DNA of 64,000 bases, taken from assembly GCA_026168455.1 (NCBI GenBank), contig CM047431.1, positions 47,433,466 through 47,497,465 on the forward strand, read 5' to 3'. Made by a program: the position numbers and the translations under genes. The notes beneath the pieces are model-generated. The model saw only the letters and a list, made by a program, of their open reading frames with translations. It did no database searches and was not told the DNA's origin. Source of the stretch: Theocolax elegans (lineage: Eukaryota; Arthropoda; Insecta; Hymenoptera; Cerocephalidae). The stretch's first letter is position 1. The number at the start of each line of letters is the position of its first letter. This document shows, piece after piece, positions 1 to 10,874 of this stretch.

Positions 1-1136
1 ATTTAGTCGAATATTATTTGAATGGATTCGACTATCTATTAAATGTTTCAAATATTGTACGTAGCAGAATACAATATATAAATATATAAAGTATAATAAT
101 GTTCTACTATTTTTTAAAAAAAATGAAGCATTTTTGTAAACGTGTAGTTTCCAGTTAAATTATGAAAAATTTAAAACTAAAATCCTGGTAGAAATTTTGG
201 CAATTTCTAATGTTTTTAATCTAAGATCTGGGGTTCACAAATTATTAACAGTTGGTACAGTTTTTTTAAAACAATGTCGAATTTATACCTAGATAGTTAT
301 TTTAATTTTCTATATATACTAGATATTTTGTAACTTTGTTTTATTTTATTACTAAATACTACGATCATTTTAAATCTAATATTTTATCTCGGTACATGTA
401 ATAAATAAAATTCAGCTGATGCCTCCAATTCACGATAAAAAACCTTTGAATACGAGGTGCGGTTTTCCCGAGGATATACGAAAAACAGTTAAAAAATGAA
501 CAATTCTCACCTTAATCAGATGACAAGTTTAAGAATGAAAAAAATAGAGAGAGAGAGAGAGAGAGAGAGAAAGAAATTCCTTTACCCGAGGAAATTAATC
601 TTCTCTACGATCGTTTGAAAGAGAAAAAAAAAAAGATTACGCCTCAGTGGTGGTTGAGCGTCGTCCGCGATAATGACTCGTCGCAAAGCCATCGGAAAAC
701 TCCCGGTAGGCCGTTTTATATACCCCGCGAGCACCTGTCGTCCATTAACGTCTTACAATGAGCTGCCGCCGATTTGTTTTCCAAGGTCGCCTCTATCAAT
801 CGCCTTATATATACACTCCCGGGATCTTTTTCCTTTTTTTTCCTTTTTCGTGCTTCTCTATCGCGTCTCTTTCTCTCTCTTTCTCTCGACAAATTTATTC
901 AGTCGCGCATTCTTCGCGAGTTTCGAACGTTTATCTCAATTTTTCAGATTCTTTCCCTCGTATATATATATATATATATATATATAGGAGAGAATTAAAA
1001 ATTTGTCCGGTATGCGGGAATTACATTTTGATTAATTTCAAACAATCTTACGGACCAACGATCCTATCTTAGACCACGAAATGTTGGCGTATACTATTTT
1101 TTACATTTATTACGTTGGGTGATATTTATATATGTG

Positions 1137-1188
<52 letters not shown>

Positions 1189-1631
1189 TGTGTATTCGTA
1201 TAGGGTTGAACAATATTTGTTTTCCTGAAACTTTTTTGTATGCTAATTATTGGCCTTTTAACTATTTATCGATCCAATTCACTCAGAAGTGTTGTATTAA
1301 AAGTTATCACATTTTCTTAATGATACATTGACTACATTGTGCATGGAAAATGTCATTGGACATAAAAAATAATTTTTCCTCCAAAATAGAGTTGAAATTA
1401 AGTAAAATGTCCATGTAAAGTATCCTTACAATATCACGAAATGTATATTTATATTTTAAGAGTATAATACGAAGATATCGCATAGCTAGAGGAGATTACA
1501 AAGCAGTTGGGTTTATAAGCGACTGGTGATAAATTCTTAATAGACTGGCTGAGACATTTAACCTGATCAACGGCGCATCACCCTCAGTTTTTCCTTCTAC
1601 TTACTTACCGCGCGTGGTTTATATATATGTA
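1..1631. other. AT-rich non-coding stretch with microsatellites
   Basis: No gene is recognised. The stretch holds a (GA)n run at 546-570, a (TA)n run at 961-986 and a compound TA/TG run at 1133-1192. Open frames here translate the pyrimidine-rich tract around 830-960 and the microsatellites into low-complexity Phe/Ser/Tyr/Ile strings and show no domain. The block 640-960 is richer in GC and pyrimidines than its surroundings, but I see no splice-bounded exon in it. Confidence 0.6.
1133..1192. repeat. compound (TA)n(TG)n microsatellite
   Basis: An uninterrupted TA tract passes directly into a TG tract with one interruption near the end. It is one of several long dinucleotide arrays in the window. 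Confidence 0.95.
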
Positions 1632-1889
1632 CACGGAGAAAAATGTCATAATAAAAATTGCTATGTTTTTTGTAAAAATTGTTATATTATTGAGGAATTT
1701 GGGAACAGAATGGACAAATGAGAAAAATTACTATGTTACGTTGTAAAATTTACTATAAAATTTGGCAAAATTTAATAGATTTATAGCATAAATTTTACTA
1801 TTATTGTAACGTAGTAATTTTTATGATTTGTCCACTCTGTTCCTAAATTTTTGAACAACGTAACAATATTTATTATAACATTTTTCTCC

Positions 1890-1892
<3 letters not shown>
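1632..1892. mobile_element. hairpin MITE, CACGGAGAAAAATG ends
   Basis: A 261-bp element begins CACGGAGAAAAATG and ends with its reverse complement CATTTTTCTCCGTG. The homology continues inwards: GGAACAGAATGGACAAAT near 1703 is mirrored by ATTTGTCCACTCTGTTCC near 1835, so most of the element folds on itself. The flanks are TGTA on both sides, but the right flank enters a TA microsatellite, so the duplication length is uncertain (TA or TGTA). There is no coding capacity. It belongs to the same terminal family as elements at 15397, 16147, 36325, 45750 and 47872. The superfamily is not assigned. Confidence 0.8.
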
Positions 1893-1930
<38 letters not shown>

Positions 1931-2512
1931 CAATTAAAAACAAACGATCTCTTTATTTCGTGACGCGTGCACTTCTATATACCTGTGTTTAAATATAAAA
2001 GATCAAAATTTGTATACAAATTACAAGTATATAAAAGAATTAAATTTTCTAATAAAATCTGTAATTTCGTTTCCTAACAAAGCACATCGTTCTATTTAGG
2101 CTTACTTTACTTATTGTACAATCTTCAATTTAAGGATAGGTATATCATACACAGCTGAAACATCGCGTTTAAAATTTCCTTAACAGTGGAAAAGCAGTGA
2201 CGTTATTGTGGAATATACAATTAAAAAAAAACGCGTATATATATTCGTCTGCTTTGAATATATTTTGCGATTGTTCGTAAAAATTTAGAGAGAAAGAGAG
2301 TGGCAAACACCTGCACCGGCAAGTATAAATATGTTGACTTTCAATCTCTAAATGTTTTCGCATCTTCATCTGTACATAAATCGATGGGGATATAAGGTCT
2401 TGCTCGGAAAAGAAAGAGAAAACGGTCCACGTACAATGACAACATCGAGAGTATAAATATATATATATATATATGTGTGTGTCTATAGTACACGCATTCA
2501 TTGGCTTACATT
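1893..2512. other. AT-rich spacer, nothing recognised
   Basis: It begins with a (TA)n tract (1895-1928) and continues as AT-rich sequence with a second TA run near 2456-2476. No exon, RNA gene or transposon terminus was found. Confidence 0.5.
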
Positions 2513-2655
2513 AGAAGCGCGGGCGATACCCGTTACACGGTAAATCCATCGAAAATTCTGCTCCTAGATGAGATACCCCGCTGCATGGACGGTGCACTTT
2601 CCAGCCCGGACAATGCCTCGATCGCAGCCAAGCTTTCTTTCCCGATATAAATCGC
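2513..2655. other. GC-rich island with competing open frames
   Basis: This 140-bp block is clearly more GC-rich than its flanks. It reads open for about 40 codons on the + strand (frame ending near 2651) and in two frames on the - strand, one ending in stop TAA near 2540. Weak splice-like signals flank it: CATTAG before 2515 on the + strand, and GTAAGC when the same place is read on the - strand. None of the peptides matches a family I recognise. It could be an exon of an unidentified gene or a conserved regulatory element; composition alone gives few stops. Confidence 0.3.
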
Positions 2656-5600
2656 TCTTCTCTACGTTTAAACGTATATCTATATCTATATCTATACCCA
2701 CACACATACACATATCGATACACGTGCATGTCTCTTTCTCTCAGCGAGAGTTGCACTGGATTCGTCTTGTCATTTCGCCTTGTAGGTTACCCGAGATTTT
2801 CCCTTTACCTACATTATATATACGTATTTAAATATGCGCGCGTGTCTATCTCCTCCGTCTGTCTCACTCAGTGTATGCGTGTGTATGTGTGTGTCGCATA
2901 CGTGTTAAATTATACTCCGTGTATTGTTTTGAGTTATTCGATTGTGCAAGTTACATAAGACAAGATTTTTCAAGATAAAGATCAATTCTCTGAAATTATA
3001 CAAGCCAGCTCTCTGCTTGTCCTTTTTTTTACATATTGAATTATATATATATATATATATATATATTTTGTCTCGATCGACGATGATAATACTTAAGTGA
3101 TTTCGATCGAATTATATATTTATGTAAGTATTCGCGCGTAATTAATTATTTTATTTTAACGAAAGCTTACTTACTTCTCGACCTTCTTTCATTTTCACGG
3201 GTGTAACGTATATATATTTAATTTCGTTTCGTAATCCATTTTAATTTTTTCTTTCAAAGCGTCTCGTCTTGAAGTTAAATTGAATTTTGACGTGTCACGA
3301 GTCGAGTATACAGACAAGTGTTTGTGCGTGTATATATGTATATAAATAAGGACGATCGTTATTTATTTAAGATAAGATAAATTTTTTCATTTCTTGTCGT
3401 ACAGTAATATTAGTTTGATAAACACGAAACGACACTATACGTATTTTTCTTTTTTTTTTCTCTAACTTTCTTATTATTGTTTGGGAAATTCGACTTTACA
3501 ATAAAATTTACGCGGTTTATTTCATCGCGGGTATACAAATGAGAAATAGGATGTCGCGACGAATAATAAAATATGTAACAACAACGCAAATGAATGTATT
3601 ATACACATACCGAATTTCAACGTTGTAAATACAAATTTTGCATCTATATAACGTCCTTTAGATACATAATTTGTACAAAACATTTGTACAAATATATCAA
3701 ATATATCAATATCTGGAAATATGTCGATGGTCTTATCCTAGTGGTTCCTGCACATACTATATACGTCGACACTTTACAAATAGCGAATAAAACGGTTAAA
3801 GCACAATATACCAAATGAAATGCATAATGCACACTGGAGATATATGTAATTTGCTAATCCACAATGGTGTGATGTATGTCTGAATATATAACAATAATAA
3901 GCTACATTTCACTCGGTACGTAACGTCAATTTAAAATGTGTTACGTACTAAAAAAAAAATAGTGAGAGAGACGGTCGTAAAATAGGCTATCAAATATCAA
4001 ACCGAACCCCATATATTTTAATGATCCAACTGATACGTTTTCAACGAATGTATAAAAGAAACATTTTTTTTTTATTTCTTCTTGTCATAAGAGAAAGAGA
4101 GAGAGAGGTAGATATATATATAAAGTTGAATTGTTCGAAGTGTTGTCTGCACCTTGCTCGTTATATATACAGATATATATATATATATATATGCACGCGC
4201 GCAAGATCTCGCGGAGCGTTAAAACAATAAACAATAATCGCGCGAACTCGCCACCGCGCGAAACAAAAGCCCGATAAATTTGAGTATATATATATATATA
4301 TATGCACAAGGTGCGCTTTTCAGGTGAAGTCGTGCGACAAGTCTGAATTCTCATGCACGTCGGAGTTATCGGGTTTTACTCGCGTATACACCTATATATA
4401 TAAGGATCTCATATTAAGCGCGCGTTTCTCGCGGTCAGACGGACAGAGACAGAAAGATGCATAACGGATTTTGTGGAGGGCGCGTTTGGAATTTATTTCG
4501 TATATATGTGATTGCATATAATCACGGTGTTCGAGTACGTTTTCAACGATTTTTTAGTATATTCTTTCCATGCGCTTCGATTCGATGCAGTTTCGAATTT
4601 TTAGTTTTAATTTTACATTGTACTTGCGTTCTTTATCGTTATTTCAACGATATACATTTACGAACGCCCGATTGACGTTAAAAGTGATCATTTAGAAGAA
4701 AAAGAAAGAGGCGAATTATCGGTTAAAATAATCCGAGATTTCTCTTTATTTGGCGTATACGCGTTACGTAAAATTAAATACAACTCATGCAGTATCGACG
4801 TTCGCACCGAGATAAACGGAAAACGAGCGTTCATTCTTAAGATAACTCATTTTTCCGCGAACGACTCGTTTCTTATCGAGCAAATTGTTCCAATACGCGT
4901 TCACTCGTTACCTAAATTGTCGGTTATGGAAAATTTTGAAAACCACATGATAATCAAGAAAAAAAAGAGGGTGCTCGTATTCCGCATAAACGTTTATACG
5001 AATCAGCGAAATCTCGTGTGACAGTCGAGTGTAATATCAAGAAAATTCTGGTATTATATACGTACGCTTCGGTATCTCGGATTTCTCTGATGGTAAAGAG
5101 CCGTGGTGTTGAAACGACGTTCCGAAATTAGCGTCGATCGGAAATAACGTCTTCGAAGTATCAACGAGCGAGAATTGTATATATGCGCGCATTTGTATCG
5201 CGAAACGATATACAGTAACGAGATATCGGTGCACTGGGATGTATATATATCTCGGCGTAAAAAAGACAATTTTGCAGATTCGAGATAAAAGGAGAAGCGG
5301 AAAGGGAAGAAAAAGTAAAAGTGAACGAAAAGCATGAGGTGTTCGGTGTGAAAAATGATTTTTCGCGTATTTTTCCAAAGGGAGGAATCGCGACGCGATC
5401 TCCTCGAGCTTAATGCTCCCGCCGGGTGTGCTTTGCCAGAGCGCGGGAGGCGTGGATCGACAAGAACCGGCTCTCCTTCTCTCTCTCTCTTTCTCTCTTT
5501 TCCTCTTTTAACCTGGTAGGCGCGCGCGCGCTCGGAACAATCGGCTTCGTATCGAGAGTAAACTCAAATTGGCATTTTCTTTAACCGAGCTCGCCGGCTC

Positions 5601-6258
5601 CACCACGCGTCAAACTTGTACCTGGCTTTTTCCATATCTATTTTGTCGATTCGTACGTCTATTGCCATTTACGATAGCAATATCCTTACCACGTGCACGG
5701 TGAATAAAATATTAATTAATTTCATAATTTCGTATTGTTGAGTTGCTTTTATCACTCGGTGGTTTATAATATTTATTTCTTGGAATTTTATCGATCTTCC
5801 GAGTCAAAGGTAAGAGGAGAAAAAAATTAACACATTTTTTCTTTTATTGTAAACGTTTCGGTGGTCAATGCCACCCTCTTCAAACTGCAACAAATTTTAT
5901 TAACGTTAATAGATACATCTCGGAATATATAAAAATGAAAAAAAGGAAAAAATAGAATTATAAAAAAATACCTTCAATTATAATTCGTCGTACGTCAATT
6001 CTATTGAAAATGGGGGCGAAATGGAAATAAACAAAATAATTCAGTGATCTTTATAAAATAACTCTTTGTAAACCGTCTCGATGAAAGTTAGGACTTTACT
6101 TCGCGACACCCTGTGTGAGAGATTAGACGGAGACTACGTCAACGATGTCACACACAACTAATAAACGTCGGTTATTAAAAAGAGGACCAACACGAATATT
6201 GTGCAGTTTATGGTTATAGCAAAATTAATTACGAAAATTAGAAAAACATTTATATATC
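2656..6258. other. non-coding stretch, microsatellites and GC-rich patches
   Basis: TA runs lie at 3042-3066 and 4172-4192, with imperfect TATATC repeats around 2680-2700. The block 5380-5620 is GC-rich, with CG-rich words and a CT-rich tract at 5478-5505. It has no recognisable protein and could be regulatory. The remainder is featureless AT-rich DNA. Open frames at 4021-4354 and 5037-5378 are low complexity or lack any motif. Confidence 0.5.
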
Positions 6259-6805
6259 TTTACTAGTAGAATTCAGAATATAAGAAATAGCTGGGAAATT
6301 AATAAATGGACAGCGAAAATAGTTAGGTATTGACTCCCGATGAAACGCTTTTTCGACCATTTCTCGCACATTTATTGGAATGAGCATAACAACCAAACAT
6401 AAAGTATTCATTTCTGGGTAATGTTCTAAACAAAATGCGAAGGATGTTGTGAAATTTGATCCCTTTTACCATTTCCAATCGAGTCCGACGATTGTTTGCG
6501 TCGTACAAACACTCATTTTCAAGATATTTTAACTTTTATAAATTAATCACCAAATTGATCCGAAACATTTTTGCAGGCTTGTTCATAACCTACAATGCGT
6601 CAGGTATCCTGCTTACGAAAACTAGTTTTACAAGCTTCAAAATACTTAGTTCAGTCCGAACATTTATAGATTATGCTATAAAATAGCTAGGAAAGGTTAA
6701 AAAAAGCGTTTCATCGCAACCCCAAAAATATACCTAGTTTTAGCCTATTTCTAGTTTAACTGGCTTGGTACTGCTCACTAAATGGATTTCAATTCTACTA
6801 GTAAA
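6259..6805. mobile_element. non-autonomous inverted-repeat element, TTTACTAGTAGAATT ends
   Basis: The ends are TTTACTAGTAGAATT (6259-6273) and its exact reverse complement AATTCTACTAGTAAA (6791-6805). About 80 bp inside each end is a second inverted match, GATGAAACGCTTTTT on the left and its complement AAAAAGCGTTTCATC on the right. The intervening sequence is weakly palindromic. A related element with the same end motif and the same internal AACGCTTTTT block lies at 13506-14011, which supports a family. No clear target duplication and no transposase were seen. Confidence 0.7.
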
Positions 6806-7133
6806 CTGTAAATATTGTTTTCAAGGTAAAAACAATAAGAAATGTATCAGGTTAATAATCAGGTAACTCATCCGATTTGATAGAAAATTCAATATTTAAA
6901 ATTTAGAGTATCATAACTAATGTAAATTGTATTAATATAAATATCGATTTTACACCACGTATCATTAATTAACGAATTGACTAAAGTTTGAATATAAATA
7001 ACAATACACATAGTTCCATGTAACATGAAAAATAAAAAAAACACTTGTTTACATTGTACAATTTACTTAAAATATATAAAATGATAATTGTCAAAAATTT
7101 GATATAGAAGCATCACTGCAGAATGTGTATGTA

Positions 7134-7415
7134 AGGGGATGTGGGGCCTAGAAAATGGTAATTTTTTTTACTTTTATTTTATGAACAAGTAAATACTTTT
7201 TTAAAAAACCCTGAACGCTAGGCCGTTAGACATGTTTTAACTAACATATCCAAATTTTTCCAGATTTTTAAATGCATTTGTAAATTGACTTATTATTTAA
7301 TTATCTAGTGCAGTTCTGTATTGGGGATTTGCATAAAATTGCGTATTTTGTAAAATAAATATGTAATAATTACCTTTTTTGGCTCGGTCGGTAATTCATC
7401 GGGTAAGCCACCCCT
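7134..7415 (+). mobile_element. short TA-flanked element, AGGGG ends
   Basis: A 282-bp element starts AGGGGATGTGGGGCC and ends GTAAGCCACCCCT, flanked by TA on both sides. The interior from about 7150 to 7275 aligns with 57619-57755 in the same orientation. Shared blocks include AAAATGGT, CCTGAACG/CTCTGAACG and TCCAAATTTTTCCAGA. The perfect inverted terminal match is short (AGGGG), so the exact ends are less certain than the homology to the 57-kb copy. Confidence 0.65.
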
Positions 7416-7829
7416 TAATAAGTACTATGTCTTTGCAACCACCTTGCACGCCTTCGTCGTTGATCGGTATTGAATTGGGAGTATAAGAAGAACAACCTTT
7501 ACAAATAGTAAAATACCTCTATTGTAACCAAAAAAATAGTAAACACCTCCATTGTAACCGTCTAATAGGATGTCCAAGGTCGTGTTAACAATTTTTACGT
7601 GCAATATGTCAATTTTTGGTGCGAATCCGTTCAATAACGCGAAATCGAGATTTTGATATAGAAAATAAATAATAAACGTTTTTTTAAGGTTCTACTCTTC
7701 AAAATAAATCAACGAATTTACACTGAAATTCGAGAGGTTATACTCGTAATATAATTTTATAATAAATTATTATCATGTATCGGAATCGAGCTTTAGAGCA
7801 ACCAGAGTTTCCCTTCAAGACATATTTAA
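7416..7829. other. AT-rich spacer, nothing recognised
   Basis: A short imperfect repeat of a TAGTAAA(T/C)ACCTC(T/C)ATTGTAACC-like unit sits at about 7507-7560. Nothing else is identifiable, and the - strand frame covering 7425-7634 has no recognised motif. Confidence 0.4.
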
Positions 7830-8037
7830 CCCTCAGGTGCTACACTGGGGCATTTCGTATCCCACCGTGAGATACTTATATTGCAAATGAGCGATAATGA
7901 CTTTTTAATTAAAAAAAAATTTTATTTTAAAATTAGTAATAATATATTTAGTATGAAAAAATATTTATCAAATTTTTTTTATTTCAAGTGTTTAAATTTA
8001 ATTTTATATTGATTGGGCCCCATGTGACAGCATAGGG
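7830..8037. mobile_element. piggyBac-like MITE
   Basis: A 208-bp element starts CCCTCAGGTGCTACACTGGGG, and the complement of its right end reads CCCTATGCTGTCACATGGGG. The two ends match at most positions over 20 bp. The left flank is TTAA (7826-7829), the obligatory piggyBac target; the right flank is TGTA, which requires decay of the second TTAA. The interior is AT-rich and non-coding. The CCCT terminus abutting TTAA is the family hallmark; the assignment is inferred because only one TTAA survives. Confidence 0.6.
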
Positions 8038-9656
8038 TGTAAGATATATTACATTTTCAGTGAGTATATACATTCCGCAACGTAAAAGAAAAAATATATT
8101 GTTTAAATTTCGCTGGTTGGTAAGAAACGTAAAGTTGAGTGTATGTGTATATATATATACGTATATCCACATACACAATAATTTAAGACAAGCGGCACAC
8201 CTAACTTGGATTACACGATTATCCTCGCGGACGTATAGCGATACACGTCGTCGATATACGAATCAGACAGATTTTACGACTTACATCATTCAAGAGAATT
8301 CGTCTGGACGTTATCGATCGTACAATACACACCACTCGGCGTGTAAACACATACTTACGAGCATCTATACGTATATAGGATGTGCGTATATATATCTTAT
8401 ATAAAATCGCGGGTAAGTCGTAAAAATGGTAAAAGTCGCACGAGAGGGCTCATAAGAATTTTAGCAACCTCATACTGTAACCGCGTGTAATGTGAAAAAG
8501 GACGAGTGTCGAACGAATAAAAAGTCGGGCCGCGCTTATCGGAATTGATAATACGTGCGAGTGGTAATCCTTTGTACTCGGTAAACTGGTGTCATCGTTC
8601 AAAGAACCCTCGAGACCACAGGATTATACAATTATAAAAGAATTACAAATCGCGAGATCGAGTAGTGTATGGCTACTTTCCGGCACCTCGACGATTAAAC
8701 AATTTTCACAAATAAATATGTACGCGTATAATACCCATGAATCATCGGGTAAAGGATTGTCTTTTGTATACACGTATATGTACACGTACAAATCGGTTTT
8801 TTTTACGTGGAACAACCCGTATACATGCTTCGTCGGCAACTTTTGCCGCTTTTTTTTTTCCTTCGGTACTCCTCCTCCTCCTCCTCCTTCTCTTGATCTT
8901 CGTTCGTGAGCCACAGAGAGTGAAGCTTATCTTACCCCGGAGCACCGAGATTGATGGATGAAGATTATTGCCAGAAAGCCGCTCGCGTCAAATTCCACGC
9001 GGTCGTGGCGCCTCCGTTGCAATATCCTCTTTTACTTCTATTTAACACCCCCGAACGATTTAATCGTCCATCGGTGTAATTTAATCGATACTTTTACATA
9101 GGTGCAGTTCTCATACAATACCGAATTCCCAACTTTTTCTTCTTTATTTTTACCGGCGTTGCACTCGGAAAGAAGTAAAAGTTGCAACTTCTATCGTTAG
9201 TTTAATATTTATTTTTCGACTGGCAATAAGACACTCAAAGATCGAGTAAAAATTATATGACAAATGTCGATATACATCAAACAATAATAAACTAAAGCAG
9301 TCTGGCGTATACTTTCTCTTCCCATGAACGAGGATTCAATCTCTTTAAAATATATAGAGTCGTTCTGCGTAAGGGTAATCGATACATTTTTAACCGACTA
9401 CAAATTTACGCAAAATTCGACATCTCAATGAGTACTTATTCAAATAAAAATTATTTGATCTTTTCAACAACGTAACTGTTACTTTTGTTTCATTAGGTGT
9501 ATATAACTTCGTAACTTGATTCTTATTCAAACTCGATTGACTATTTATTAATTAATAATTACATTACTAACATTAACAAAATTGAGAGGAAATTTCAATA
9601 AGTTAAGACATAACTATATTGAAAGGTTCTGATAAGTAGCAAGTGAATAAAACTGA
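8038..9656. other. non-coding stretch with GC-richer blocks
   Basis: A CTC triplet run lies at 8868-8888. At 8925-9030 a GC-rich block reads open for about 28 codons on the - strand and ends at a GGGGTAAGAT donor-like site (complement of 8930-8939), but no acceptor with a pyrimidine tract precedes it. The 114-codon + frame at 8060-8404 crosses a TA/TG microsatellite and has no recognisable domain. The remainder is AT-rich spacer. Confidence 0.4.
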
Positions 9657-10474
9657 CTAGGAGAGGCCACGGTCTTTATATCATGGATCTTAACCAAACT
9701 CTAGGATGTGCTTTTTAATATAAAAGTATGAGCTTAGCCAGATTTTTAGACCCTAACGCGTTAATTTACTCAATTTATGGCTATCCGCGTAAAAATCAAA
9801 AAGTTTGGGCCAAATTTAGCCCAAGTTTATGTTTGTATAAACTTGGAGCAAATTTGTGCAATGAGACTATCCCAAACTTGACAACTCACGCATTCGAAGT
9901 TTGGGAGAAGTTTGCAAAAGTTATGCCAAATCTTGTACAAAGATCTTATACATTATTTTGGTATTGGCCGAAATGTGGGACAAATTTGTCCAAAGTATGG
10001 CGTAAATGTAGAATTAATTTTGCTACACTTTATTTTTAGGTTATATTTTTAGGTTATATTAATTATATGATTTTGTAAAGGAAAAAAATTAAAAATAATT
10101 TAATATTACCCGATTTACACTTGAAAGAAAATACATACATATTTTTCCAAAAGATTCCAAGGTCCACGGTAAATTTCATCCTCTTCATCAAAGTCGTCGC
10201 AGCACGTCATTTCAAGTCGACATTGAGAGTTAGACTGATGCATCGGCGTCAAGAAAAATTTCTTAGTGACCAGTAAGCAAGAAGTCATTTGTTTGCTGGT
10301 CGTCAAGCAAATTTCACTAACGTCCCTTAGTAACCAGCAATCAAATGACTTCTTGTTTACTAGTCACTAAGAAATTTTTCTTGACGCCGATGCGTCAGTC
10401 TAACCCTCAACGTCGAGTTGGATATATCCTAGTTTGGTTAAGATCCGTGATCCAAAAGCCGTAGCCTCTCCTAG
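9657..10474. mobile_element. inverted-repeat element with CTAGGAGAGGC ends and nested palindrome
   Basis: The terminal inverted repeats are about 45 bp: CTAGGAGAGGCCACGG on the left and the complement CTAGGAGAGGCTACGG on the right. Both continue into GATCTTAACCAAACT. The flanks are TGA on both sides (9654-9656 and 10475-10477), a 3-bp duplication. Inside, about 10214-10300 and 10337-10425 form a second, tight palindrome with GGCGTCAAGAAAAATTTCTTAGTGAC mirrored across a short centre. A fragment matching that inner palindrome lies at 36268-36306. A sister element with a TTA duplication is at 17513-18047. The TNA target resembles PIF/Harbinger-type elements, but no transposase is present to confirm it. 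Confidence 0.8.
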
Positions 10475-10559
10475 TGAGTATAATCAATTAAACATTTAGT
10501 CGAATTCACTAATTTCCTTTCATTAAAATTATATATCCATATGTTTGAAATATATCCAT

Positions 10560-10874
10560 TATTCCTTCTCAATCTATATATTCGAGAATTATATTATAAA
10601 TATATGCAAATTTTAGGTAGAGACTGGAAATGTTTTTCAGAAAACAGAAAAAAATTTTTAGATACTGGAATCTATTTGTTCAACAATTATATTTGCACGC
10701 AGCTATTGTTTAACACAACCTGAAAATTTTAACGTTTTGAGGTTAGAATAACTTTTGAAAAAATAGATTCCAGCATCTAAAATTTTTTTCCGTTTTCTGA
10801 AAGACATTTCAGTGTGTACCTAAAATTTGGTCCATTTTAAAATTTTAATTTGAACACTTGACGTGGAATGCCCC
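10560..10874 (-). mobile_element. GGGGCATTCCACGTCAAGTG family element, left end eroded
   Basis: The right end, read on the - strand, starts GGGGCATTCCACGTCAAGTG, the same terminus as copies at 22566 and 62381. Interior blocks such as TTTTCAGAAAACAG and GATACTGGAATCTATTT are mirrored on both sides of about 10715, so this copy is a hairpin with arms roughly 10611-10680 and 10757-10835. The left terminus was not found. The right end abuts a TA microsatellite, as in the other copies. Confidence 0.65.
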
